From positions 124,001-188,000 of the forward strand of contig JAIVFJ010000122.1 of NCBI GenBank assembly GCA_025765615.1: a stretch of 64,000 nt of DNA. Direction: 5' to 3'. Source of the DNA: Zopfochytrium polystomum. Lineage: Eukaryota; Chytridiomycota; Chytridiomycetes; Chytridiales; Chytridiaceae. Below are positions 24,111 to 35,636 of the stretch, piece by piece. Under the pieces are notes generated by a model. It saw only the letters and a program-made list of their open reading frames with translations. It did no database searches and was not told where the DNA came from. Every line of letters begins with the position of its first letter. Position 1 is the first letter of the stretch. The translations under genes and the position numbers were made by a program.

Positions 24111-24520
24111 ATACATGCTCTTTGTTTTTGAAACAATTTCGGTGTATACCCATCAAGTTCTCACTCTTTCGGCCTCTTTCTCATATTCAGCCTGTTCGTG
24201 TTCGTGTCGCAAGAGGACGAAGATCAACACACACTGAAGGTGTGCTCACCAGCTTCGCTGGGAGGAGGGAAAATAGCCCGTAAATCCCATCAGAAGTGGA
24301 TATGGGACCCATGTAGTGGCGCCTCCGACAGAAACGGCCTACTGTGCCTCCCTTTAAGGCCCCACTGGTGGAGGAAGTGCGATTTGAGAACGATTCAAGT
24401 TCAAATGAGAGCTTGGTCGAGAGGGTCCCAACTTTTTTCTTTCGCTCTACCCTGGTGGGGTGTTGCGGGAAAGCGCGTTTGAGTTCTTTTCATTGGTTTT
24501 TGGAAAATTGTCGGTTCGAG

Positions 24521-24913
24521 ATGGACACTTCACCACCGCCCGCACCGGTACCATCGCTTCCCGCCGCCCTGCCGGCTTGCCTGATCACCCTCCTCCATCC
24601 TCGCCTCTCTTTGTCATTGTAGTCATCGTCCTCCGCTTACTTCCCCCTCTCCCTCCTGTCGCTCCTCTTTTCTTTTTTGGTCGTTTGCAGCTTCGTTGGC
24701 AGGGGCAGTGCCGTTCCCTAACAATAAACTGACTTGCAGAACTCGAAACCAAATTCTAAGCGAGCTTCTGTGTCGACTCTGAGGAGTAAGGCCGCCAGCC
24801 GCTCTTCACTTGGTATGTGGCCGGCTCCCCTCATACGAACACATACGCACACACAAACACACACACACACACACACAAACTCACTCACTCACTGACACAC
24901 ACACTCCCAACTA

Positions 24914-24946
<33 letters not shown>

Positions 24947-27520
24947 CTCACACTCTCTGTCCTACTCGTCTGTGCGCGTTCGCGCCTGACCCATCTGTGT
25001 TGCAGGCGCGCACTCGCAAACAAACATCAAGTCAGGTGGCTCCAAACGCGAATCAACCACGTCAGTTTCAAAAGTAGCCCCAAAATCACGTGACAGTCCT
25101 TCCGAGCTGAAGGCAATCGACCGCCAAGATCCCGATGCGCTGCCCACATCGACTGCTGAAAGCAGCAGCAGCGAGCCGCTATCTGATAGCGCTGTTTCTG
25201 GAGACCTGAATCAGGCGGCTGCGTCCTCAGTCGATGCGGCCGGACCGATTGATTCTACAAACCACTCTTCCCCAGCGCCTGCTCAGCGCACAGAGGACGA
25301 TGATCTAGCTGTCTTGGAATCAACTCTTGACCAATTTCGCGAAGCTGTCACAACGGCAGATGGCGGTCGGACAGCCGACGGTTCCGACGGTTCCGACAGC
25401 GCCAATCCGGACGATGGGGGTGGCGCAGGCAGTACTGGCGACTCCGCGGCCGAGTCCGACGATTTTACACCTTACGGTGACGAAATCGAGCTCATCCCCG
25501 TCGTCGCTCGCACGTTAACTTCCCCTATTCCTGCGGCACCCGAACACAGCGACGTCGGACTGGTGCTGGCCCTCGCATCGGATTATGCGCGCGGCCACGA
25601 TCCCGATGCTGATGCAGGGACGATTGCTTCTTTGCGCTCGACAATTGAAAATGAGCAAGCCTCTCGGGAGGCCAAAAGTAATGCGGAGTTGGTGGAGGAA
25701 CACGCTATCGCCGCAGCAGACAACAGCACGGTTGGGGCTGAGGGCAGAGTTGAAGACGGCGGCGACCCAACCGATGACACAGGAGATGATGATGTTGACG
25801 CTAGCCTGCTCTTAAGCAGCCGCCAGTGGGCGGGAATCGATGTCCTGCCGGACCTCGTTGGGCGCACGGCGAGGCGGGCGGCAGCGGCGACTGGCCAGGT
25901 GGACGGCAAGGCCGTTACGGAGCAGAAGCGCCAGCGTGGACGCGGATGGTCCGCTGGTCGCGGCCAGCGGACGCCCATAATACGACCGACGTCTCCAACG
26001 GCGGTGTCGGGGCCCAGTGGCAGCGCGGAGGGAGACTTCAGTGCGGCGGGTACTGGTAATGGCGGGGAAGTCCGGGAAACCGGAGCTGATGGTGGAATGG
26101 TAGCAACGGGGCAAGTGACGGGGGCCGCGGGTTTGGAGGCACCAGCTTTTACAGCCGTCTCGGCTGAAGCGGCAATCGAAGAAGGCATCGACCGAGAGGC
26201 GGTGATTATGCAAATCAAGACAGCGCTGGACCTCAAAGAGAAGTTCAGGGTCCGCAACACTTTCCTGCAAAACAAGCTTGGCGAGTACTTTCGGAGGAAG
26301 AGGGTGCGTTTTGATTCACTACGAAATCATTTCTTGATCACACCACACAGAGAAAATCTTCATCTAAATCCAATCCTTTTAGGCGGAGGAGAGTCACGAT
26401 GGAGAAAAGTCCGTTGCAGACCAAGAGCAGCGATACGCAAATTGCATGTCGGCTCTTGCTGGCCTTCGAACCGAGTACGAGACTTTAAACGCGACGAACC
26501 AAAAAGTGGTGAACGAGTACAAAGTTAAGCTTGAAGAGCGGATCGCCGAGGCCCAGGAAAAGTCTATCGAATTCAATAGGTTCAAAAGGTCTATAGCATT
26601 GTCTGCTGAAAATTCAAGAACCGGGAAGCCTATCCCTGGCAAAGTAGTCGAGCAGCTGGAGGCCACCGAGGGGAAGAAGGACTCGGACGTTATTGCAGTG
26701 AGATTGGAGCACATCAAGCTGAGGAATAAGCTTCGGCGTCACGAACAACTGCTACGACAAAAGGTATTTTTACAGTGTTTGTATTTTTGTTATTGTTTCA
26801 TTTTTATTTTTATTTTTTTTCGGTTACGGGAGGAAGCTTCCCCCTTGCTTGGGCGTTTTGATGCAACTTGACTCATTCTCTCTGTCAAATTGCAGGAGGA
26901 ACTCGCAGACGGCCTCCACCTGATTGACTTTGAGCAGTTGAAAATCGAAAACCAAACATACAACGAGAAAATAGAGGAACGAAACGAAGAGTTGTTGAAA
27001 CTACGCAAGAAAATCACGAATCTCGTCCAAGTACTGACACACGTTAAGGAGAAGTTACACTTTGTGCAGGCAAGTCTGTTTATCGGCTAGCTTGTTTTTG
27101 TTTGACTGTGGTCCATTTCTGTCAGAACGAAAACATTGTGTTGAAGAGCAGCCTTGCACAGCTTGACCAGGATGTATCACATCGGCGAGATTCTCTGCCT
27201 GTCGCCAAGCAAGAGCGAGACGCACTGCGCAACAGTAACATAACGCTGAGACAGAAGAACGGGCTCTTGGGCAACGCACCGCTGTTGCGCGATTTTGAAG
27301 ATAAAGTGGTAAGAAAGTTCCCACCCCCCCAAATGCAGGATGCCACAATCCTATTCGCTCATAAGTTTGTTGCTAAGTATTAACATCTTTCTACGCACCA
27401 TTCGAGGACGACACGGCCGCACTGCACAGCAAAATCGACGAGCTGCGTTCCACACACGCCAATTTGGCAGCAGAAACGCTTGCTGTGCGGAGAAAAATCC
27501 AGAAAAAGATGGTTGTGTAA
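24521..27520 (+). CDS. CCDC96: Axonemal coiled-coil protein CCDC96/CFAP184
   Basis: In ciliates CCDC96 works with CCDC113 near the base of radial spoke 3 and affects ciliary beating. Seven exons join in frame: 24521-24547, 24740-24812, 25006-26303, 26383-26763, 26896-27069, 27126-27308 and 27407-27520, giving 749 residues. Residues 1 to about 430 are acidic and low-complexity. The last 300 residues are the conserved coiled coil, with the near-invariant LIDFEQLKIENQTYNEKIEE segment, LKLRKKIT and KEKLHFVQ, then LRQKNGLLG and LLRDFEDKV. The intron at 27070 has a GC donor (CAG|GCAAGT). The first exon (nine codons) is inferred from phase and could be wrong. The intron at 24813-25005 holds CA and CT microsatellites. 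Confidence 0.9.
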
Positions 27521-28500
27521 TGTGACATGGCGGGGTTGGTGTGTTGCGTCTTGTACAGTTTGGACATGCTCATAAAATACCGATTCATAGACTCTCAATG
27601 TTCTTAATCATGTGAACCTGATAATGCTTAGTTATAACCTCCCTCAAATCTCGTAAAGTTAACCAACTATGACAATGAGTCACGGTATGCAGTCTCCTAT
27701 GTTATGTTACTGTTTAAGACGAGTGACAACAACCCCAAAGAAACAGACAATGACAAAAGTAGTACATATAAAAAAAAATAAATGAAAAGGAAACAGAAGT
27801 GTTCAGAAAAAAAAATAGAGGCGATCAAGTGTCATTGAGGCGGTTGCAACAGCACAAGTAAACACAAACCTGATCCAGTGCTCTCCACACCCAGGCTCCA
27901 ACTGAAGGAAGCCCTGCAAAAGAAGAAAAGAATGTTTTTGTCCAACAGTCCGCTTGCAACAAGCATTGTGTGCAACACTCATCTCTCTCCTGGGCCATTT
28001 TTCCATCAAGTACACCATCAAACAACTCCTAGAGTCACGAGTCGTCACTGCCGCACTGTTGAGCAACTCCTCCAACAGGATCATCACTATGCTCAGGGCA
28101 ATGTTGTCCAACCTAAATTCTTTTGGAGGCATGCTCACTGGCAAGATGCTGACAGAATTCAACGACTTTATTAGAAACCTTCAGATCAAGGTTATTGGCA
28201 AAAAAGGAATCCAGGACCTAACGCAGATGGACCTGTTCCCTCTCAAGAGGCCTTTCCGCAATGAGGAGGCCTAACATATGTAATTCACACATCTACCCAA
28301 GGATCAGTGGGATGGATGGCATTTCAGGCTGCACTGCAAATATGGTGGAAAGAGCACACCAGAGCCAAAGGCCGGCGAAACACTTTCACTAAACTACCTC
28401 TATGTACTGACTGCCACTGTGCAATCTAATGCTGGACCAATTGTGACTGTTGAAGCAACTGTCAAGTACCAGATTTAGCATCATATCATGACTTCATCAG
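27521..28500. other. Intergenic, AT-richer stretch without a supportable gene
   Basis: Short open frames only. A 106-codon open stretch on the plus strand (27954-28274) has no motif I recognise. It lies just upstream of a copia reverse transcriptase remnant and may be part of that dead element. Confidence 0.4.
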
Positions 28501-28509
28501 AGTTCATGA

Positions 28510-29360
28510 ATGCTGAGCTGAAGATGCATTCCACCTTCACTCTCTCATGGACAAGGTCTGGGAATGGGCAGAATGGGCAGTTCTTTGTCCTGGTGAACAT
28601 GCAATGTTCTGCAAATAGGTTTATGCCCACAAGCTCAACCCTTTTGGCTGGCTGAAGCGATGGAAAGCCCAACTTGTTTTTGATGCGAAGGAATCAACTA
28701 CACAGGCACCTTTTCTCCTGTTGTCTGGATCCAGGCTATCTGACTGCTCATTGCAATCAGCCTTGCTTTTGACCTCAAGTACCACAGCATGGATGTCAAA
28801 ACAGCCTACCTGAATGCTTTTCTCAAAGAAGTCATCTACATGCATCCACCAAGAGGCCACAAGTGATTCACTCCAGATGGAAAGAAACTATTCTGCAAAC
28901 TCCTCAAGAGCCGCTTTGGACTTCATCAATCTGGATGCAACTGGTTCCTGCAAGTTCATTGTTGAGAAACTTGGCTTCAATCAATCTCTTGCTGAACCCT
29001 GCCTCTTCTTTCAAGTAGACTCTCAGCAGCAAACATTTCAATCATCTTTGTTTTTGTCAGCAACATTAACGTCATGGCCAACACACCAGCTCTCATGGCA
29101 AAAATTGAGGATCCTTTTCACACTGAGTACAGCATGCCTCTCAAGGAAACCACTGTCAGCCAAGTGATTCACTTCCACCTCAAACGCAATGCCAAAGGCA
29201 TGAATGGGTCAAGATGAATACACCAGGACAATTATCACTGAAGAGAAAATGTGGGACGACCTGGACATTGCATCAACTCCAATGTCTATCACCTTTATGC
29301 ATGACGAAATGTCAATCAAACTCAGCGAGAGCAACTCAAGCTGGTATCGATCCACTGCAA
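28510..29360 (+). pseudogene. Decayed Ty1/copia reverse transcriptase
   Basis: Reading across frames and stops gives the RVT_2 signature in order: a KVWEW/CK-VYAHKLN start, RWKAQLVFDAK (usual form KARLVAKG), GTFSPVV, HSMDVKTAYLNAFLKEVIYM, then GLHQSGCNWF and a weak FVFV...IN segment where the YVDD strand belongs. At least two stops and several frame changes are present, so it is inactive. The catalytic YxDD is not intact. It is followed by polypurine-type repeats at 29368-29515. Confidence 0.75.
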
Positions 29361-29367
29361 GCAACTG

Positions 29368-29515
29368 GTCTCCCCACAGAGAGGGAAAATGATTTGAAAT
29401 CTTCAGGAGCATTTCAAATCAACCAAGGTCTGTCCAGAGGTCTGTGTGCAGTGACCAGTCTTCCCACAGAGGAAAGGTGATTTGAAATCATCAGGGGCAT
29501 TTCAAATCAACCAGT
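29368..29515 (+). repeat. Two tandem polypurine-type units next to the copia remnant
   Basis: Two copies, about 91 bp apart, of a CCCACAGAG-(purines)-GATTTGAAAT...CATTTCAAATCAACCA block. A third copy lies at 53611-53675 directly before a family 1 LTR. That position suggests this is the 3' end of the family 1 element. Confidence 0.6.
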
Positions 29516-29694
29516 CCTTGGTTCAACATTGGTTCAGACAACAGTCAGCTGACCAGGAGCTGCTGTGAGCTGCCCTCGTTCAACATTTCTCTGAACCCAT
29601 TGAGTGTGATTTTAATCACATTGTCCTCACTGGCAAAGCCTAGGAAAGCAAAGCTAGAATCACCGCTGTCTTCACCTAACGCTTTTTGTTGGAT

Positions 29695-30003
29695 TCAGAT
29701 TATGCCTTTCGGCTTACCCAACTTAGTGTAAGTGGCATCAGCGGTGGTGACGAGGCTGCCGTCGACATAGGAAGCTGACTTCCTAGGCTCAAATCTCAAC
29801 AAGTCTGTGTGATGTTTGCTATCCAGGTAACCAGCACAGGCCAGAATCTGCTGCTTATCAACCAGTGCAACCTTGGGCCAATGCTCCTCAACCAACCTCG
29901 TCCGAATTTGTCTCCATACTGTTGTTTTCCACAGTTTTGCCACTGCTCTTTTGGTCAGCTTAAGTAGGAGGTCAGAGATACTAAAATTGGCCTTGACAAA
30001 CAC
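29695..30003 (-). pseudogene. Possible transposase fragment (hAT-like end)
   Basis: A 102-codon minus-strand frame with a W-P-K-V-A-L-V-D segment and ACAGYLDSKHHTDLLRF, loosely like the LDPRFK-x-L-x-F motif of hAT transposase C-termini. No dimerisation domain or catalytic residues are seen. The call is weak. The flanks to 30660 show no other gene. Confidence 0.25.
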
Positions 30004-30856
30004 AGTATCGTTTTCATCTTTCAGGAACTCTGTTAGAAGATATCACAAGTTTGCATCTCACATCGAGGTAGTGTCATCTTCTCGCTTTGCTGACCTCATT
30101 TGTCCATTCTTCCTTGACAGATCATTCTTTGTGGCGACCATGGCAGCGCAATCGCTGATACAAAGCGGCTGTAGGCTGCCATTGTTGTCAACAGTGGTTG
30201 GTGTGGGTGCAGGTGCGTGTGGGATGGGAAGGGCAGAAATATCAATGAATAGATTAAGACAATTCTTTTCTGACAATTCTAGTGCTGGTGGGTAGCAGTG
30301 AGGAGCACTTGGGATACTGGCTCCTTAATGGGCCCTAATGTAAATCTGGCAGATTTATCCATGATGCCAAGATCACAGAAAATGGAGCTGTGGCACATGA
30401 AAATGGGAGCTAGTGGAACAAACAGAATGGGATCTCCAGCACCCATATCAATGAAAATGGTAATGGTAGCTGGGGATCCAGAGCCGTGGCCCACAGTGTT
30501 TGCTTTGGTGAAGAGATCGCTCAATTGGCTTTAAGCGTGCGGTCTATGCGCAGGCCTGACATCTGTGATTGCTGTTGCCCAAGAGAGGCGAGTTTGATGT
30601 TGACCGGCAGGCGACTGAATGCTGTCGAGAGTCTAACGGTCGGGTTTTGGGTGGCTTGGCGAGTATGTGAAGGACTACAATACGAGCTCTAGGCCATCGT
30701 TGGGGTGGGGGGTGGCTTCTTCCAACTATGGAGAACTATCCCTTGTGAGGTGTTGGAACTCAGCCTTCAGGAGAGGGCGAGACACGTCAAGGTTTCCTTT
30801 TTTGCTTATTCTTATTGATTCGTTCGCCCGTTTTTCTCTTCACAATGGAGGCTCTT

Positions 30857-30860
<4 letters not shown>

Positions 30861-30917
<57 letters not shown>
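30861..30917. repeat. (CT)n tract upstream of the SNF2 gene
   Basis: About 28 CT dinucleotides, ending 125 bp before the ATG at 31043. Similar tracts precede several other genes here. Confidence 0.85.
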
Positions 30918-30921
<4 letters not shown>

Positions 30922-31042
30922 GTCGCTCCCTCTCTCTCACTTTCGCATCGCCCGCCCTCCTCTGTCTCGCGGTCTGCCCCGAGCTTGCTCCCCCGGAACT
31001 TTGCCGTAGCAAAAGAAGAAACCCAGAAAGACGACCGATTGG

Positions 31043-34000
31043 ATGGACGAGAGCAGTCCCCGGCATGGCACCTCTGGCGGCGGCGCCGACGACCGAGACG
31101 ACGACGACCACGATGGAATCCGTGCGCCACGGAGACCCGTCATCGACTCCGTGCCCGCCAGTGCTTCTGGCAGCGCGACCACGGCGCTAGACAATCTTCT
31201 TGTTGGCGTTAGCGAGCAGGCAAAGCTCGAGCAGCAGCTGGGTGCCAAGGTTGGAGTCTTCTTTCTCATCGCAGTGCCACATTCCCTGATCATGGAAACC
31301 ACTGCCTCTCGAAGATGCTTGCAGAAATGCGGAGGAAGGATGATGAGAACGACGAAAAGCGATTCGCGAGGACGTCAGACCGTCTCAGGTGATCGTTGGG
31401 GATTGCTTTGAAAAGCGACTGAATCGTTTCGAAGGCGGTTGGAAAAGGATATCCAGTCGTTTCGGGAGGGTCTATCCCGACAGAACTTGTCACCATCTCA
31501 GCGAAATGTGATACAAGAACGCAAAGCCGAGGACGAAGCGCAGGCATCTCAGCTGAGGGACGAGCTTCGGGAAATTCGGGCGCGAATCGATGGGCGGCGG
31601 GCCGATTTGGGCGACGGAGCCGGTTTGACACTTCCTGGCGAAACCGAAAAGGAGCGACTTGTGCGAATCGGAAAGATCACTCCTTTCGAAGCAGCGCGAA
31701 GCGCACGGCAAATAGGCGATAGTGAAAATGGTGGCGGAAACTTCGCTGGTCGGCAAGTTGCGGACTTGACTACTGGTCGCGTGAAAGCAACTTCGAATGC
31801 AACTTCAAGATTACCGCTCGGTGAACAAGCTAGGCTCAAGCGAAAGCGGCGAGCACCCCACCGCGATTCATCACACTCCACCTCAGAAGTGGACTCGGGC
31901 GATAGTTATCGGCCGTCAGATGAAGAATCAAGTAAACAACGGAAAACCCCGCGAGGAGTGGCTGGAGAGGGAAGCGATGAAAAAGGAGACTCGGAAAGCG
32001 ACATTGTCGAAATGGATGAGGATGGACGGTATCGCACCCGTAGATCCCAGGAGACCACCGATGATGGAAATGAGGTGGCGTATCAAAAGCGGATTCAGCA
32101 ATGGGCGAAGACCCAGCGAATATCTCGGTTTCGAACAGAACGTGCTGATGATGAAATCGATGAGGACGATCCTTCACTCTTGGATGATGCTCACGCTGAA
32201 TTTTTGATGCCTCACGTCGACGATCTTTCACTCGATGCCGGCTATGTTCTACCTGGTCACATTCACGCCCGTTTATTTCCGTATCAACGAACGTGTATAC
32301 GGTGGCTCTGGGAGCTTCATTGTCAGGAAGTCGGTGGAGTGGTCGGAGACGAAATGGGTCTTGGAAAGACGGTTCAGATTGCTGCTTTCGTTGGCGGCTT
32401 GATGCGCAGCGGCAAGATTGAACCAGGTAAGCCACTTCTTATCGTTGCGCCTGCAACAGTCATGGTTCAGTGGGTGAAAGAATTTTGGGAATGGTGTCCG
32501 GTCGCGCGAGTAGTTGTTCTTCATGCGGCTGGCAGTGGATTTAGTGGCCGTGCTCGTGCCTACAACGGAGGCTCGGACGAGGAAGACTTCAGCGAGGAAG
32601 AAGATGTTGAGACTTTAAATCAGCGCGCGGCACTAAAGCGGCGGCCCATGAAAAAGAGAAGGCCGACGCGGCGTGACGACGATTGGCTGAGTGACGACGA
32701 TGATGAATGGAATGGGTCGACCTTCAAGAAAGGTAAAAAAAGTGCAAAAGGCTTGCCCGTGCAGTCGAAGCAGACCAAGAAGATTGTCTCTGAACTAGTA
32801 TCGAGAGTTGTTCAAAAGGTAGCAAGGATTTCTGCAATCATTGGGATACTAAAGTTCGAGGCTAGGCCACATCATCGTCACAACTTACGAAGGTCTAAGA
32901 GCAAACCGCAACAAACTCCTTCCTATAAGTTGGGGTTATGCCATTTTAGATGAAGGACACAAGATCCGAAATTGCGACGCTGACATTACTATTACCTGTA
33001 AACAATTGAAGGTTCGGTTTATATCTGACAGAATTAAGTCTGACTGAAAACATAGACTCCTCACAGAATTATACTCTCAGGCACGCCAATTCAAAATAAT
33101 CTCAAAGAGCTCTGGTCGATTTACGACTTTGTTTTCCCCGGCCCGCTTGGGCACTCTCCCGGTCTTTTTGACTCAATTCGAGGTTCCAATCCGGATCGGC
33201 GCGTACGCGAACGCGTCAAACCTCCAACTCCAAACTGCACACCGCTGCGCACTCGTACTTCGTGACCTTATTGCACCGTATCTTCTCCGAAGAATGAAAA
33301 AAGACGTTGCGGAAGACCTTCCCCAAAAGACTGAGCTCGTGCTGTTCTGTCGACTGGTACCCGAACAAAGGCAGGCTTACAGGAAGTTCTTGAACAGCGA
33401 GATCGTGCAGAGCGTTTTGGAAGGTCGACGAAATGCCCTGAGCGGTATTGACGGGATTCGGAAGATTTGCAACCATCCAGACTTGCTGGAAGTAGACAAG
33501 TGCGGGGTGGATGCTTTGAAGGTACCGAGCCGCTTTGAAGGAAGTAAGATACGAAACTCAGTGGACTCACATCATTTTCTTTTTTCGGTCAAAGTCGTCT
33601 TCATCTTACGGATCGCCTTCTCGGTCTGGTAAGCTCCAAGTATTGAAGTCTCTTCTTGCGACCTGGACGCCTCAAGGACACAGGACCCTTGTTTTCACGC
33701 AAACTCGCCAGATGTTGGACATAGTGGAGAAGTTCGTCAAGGCAGAGGGTTACGCGTATCGTCGAATGGACGGAACGACGCCGATCAAGGCGCGAGTATC
33801 CTTAGTCGATGAGTTTAACGAAAAACCCTCCATATCGGTCTTTCTGCTTACCACACGTGTGGGAGGTCTCGGCGTTAATTTGACGGGAGCGGATCGTGTT
33901 GTGATTGTCGATCCAGACTGGGTCAGAACAACCAATTTCTCTTGACTTTTCACTAAACGGTTTGGGTAAAATTCTTCTTCTAATCAGAACCCTTCGACCG

Positions 34001-34969
34001 ACATTCAAGCGAGGGAGCGGGCCTGGCGGCTTGGCCAAACGCGACCCGTAGCAGTGTACCGGCTGATGACAGCGGGGTCGATCGAAGAGAAAATTTACCA
34101 CCGGCAAATTCACAAACAGTTTTTGACCCAACAAGTGCTGCACAAAGGCGGAGCCGGGGCCGCCGCCAGCGGCAAGCGATTTTTTGACGCCAACTCGCTG
34201 GCTGAGCTGTTTGTACTGGACGACGAAGATTCACCAACAAAGGGGACCTTGACAGGGAGGTTGTTTGGGGGCAAGAATGACGCAGATCAAGTTGAGGTGA
34301 TTGGTGGAGTGGCTGCTGTGGAGAAGGTTGGCACCGTGGAGAAAAGAAGCACGCGGGGGCAGCGGCGGTGCCAACGAAGACGGAGGCGAGGGTGACACCG
34401 ATGACGAAGGGCGCATCCTCGCCGGTCTCTTGCAGTCAACGGTCGCGCACGACCGCGTGCTGGCCGCAGCAGGGGCGGCGGCCGAAGATCCAGACGTTGA
34501 AAGAGAGGCCCGGCGGGTGGCGGAGGAGGCGGCGCGCGAGGTCCAGCGGAGCCGACGGAGGGTGCGGGCGGGCCAGAGGCGCGAGGGCGGACCCGGAGTG
34601 GTGACGTGGACCGGGCAGAGCGGAACCGCAGGGGCAGAGCGAATGGGGCCTGGAGATGGAAACGCAAGCGGCGGCGCCCCCCCACCACCGAGAGTAGGCA
34701 GAACAGACGGGCCTGTCGGTCCGTCCAGACCTGAATTATCCAGCGGCAACGCGAATGCAGCGGTGGGTGGTGCGAGTGGCCGGTTCGCCGCTGGGGGCGC
34801 CGCCGAACCCAGCAGGAGCGGCGGGGGTGGCCAAATGCGGTTTGGGACGAGGCGGGTGGACGGTCTGCTGTCCTCCTCCTCTTCATCGTCGTCGTCGTCG
34901 TCGTCGGCGTCGCTCCTTGCGGGATTGAAAGCGCGAAAAGTTGGTTGGGGTGGCAATGGCAATGGGTGA
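31043..34969 (+). CDS. SNF2-family ATPase, CSB/ERCC6/Rad26-like
   Basis: CSB/Rad26 remodels DNA at RNA polymerase II stalled on lesions and starts transcription-coupled repair. Exons: 31043-31249, 31315-31388, 31435-32818, 32866-33011, 33056-33521, 33595-33921 and 33988 to about 34310, then a last exon to 34969. Seen in order: a short N-terminal helix, [16 protein letters not shown], motif [17 protein letters not shown], motif [64 protein letters not shown] and [10 protein letters not shown]. This order and wording are those of Rad26/CSB. A charged insertion of about 90 residues lies between motifs Ia and Ib. Two one-base frame discrepancies occur, at the 32818/32866 junction and at the GGG at 33149-33151. 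The exact junction near 34310 is unresolved. The tail is Gly/Ala-rich with a poly-Ser run. Confidence 0.9.
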
Positions 34970-35636
34970 AGCTCGTTCGAGTATTTGCGGATGAATCCTG
35001 AAAACGGGCACAGCCGCCGCCGGAATTGGATTGCGGCGACGCGACCGCGCCACATTGTTTGTCTGCATGGCATGTTGTTTTTGGTTTTTTTCTGTCTCTC
35101 CTGCCTGTCTGTCTGACTTCTGTCGTCTGCCTGTCTGTCTGTGCCTCTCTCTCCCTTTGAGGCAGCAAAGAAAAAGCAGGCAGCTTTGGCAAAGTCAAAA
35201 AGACAAAGCACAGAAAAAAAAAGACGTGCAAAAAGAAGTGGAGCGCGAGGGGTGTGTGGCTTTTGCGTTGGGCGCATATAAATACACGGGTTACTTGCAG
35301 TTGTAAATTTGTAAATATTTAGCAGACAAGAAAAAAAAAACAAACGGAAAGGGAAATATCAACGAACAGAACAAAAAAAAAGAAAAAAAAAAAAAATCCT
35401 TACACACACGCTCACACACTCACAAACACGCTACACACACACACGCCCACACACACGCGACGATATGACGAGCGCGGCCAAGGCGGCGTCTGCGGCGTCT
35501 GCCCCGGTCACCTCAGACTTCACCACCTCATCCTCCTCCTCCTCATCATCATCATCATCACCATCCTTCTCCTCCCCCCACCTCCGCCACCTCCTCTTCC
35601 CCCTCGCCCTCGTTGTCACACCTCCACGCTGCCGCT
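34970..35636. other. Intergenic region between the SNF2 and BCS1-like genes
   Basis: Contains A-rich runs (35325-35400), a CA-rich microsatellite (35400-35458) and a CTC/TCA-rich stretch just before the BCS1-like ATG. No gene is seen. An open frame starting at 35465 is a shadow of the leader. Confidence 0.55.

Noticed and set aside
23162..24136. A 324-codon open frame on the minus strand
   Set aside because: It mirrors the Pro/Ser-rich plus-strand frame in GC-rich, stop-poor sequence and shows no motif; the plus frame is longer and better placed.
34231..35343. Long minus-strand frames (370 and 314 codons) opposite the SNF2 tail
   Set aside because: They are antisense shadows of the Gly/Ala-rich CSB-like C-terminus and leader, rich in Pro/Ser/Arg with no recognisable domain.
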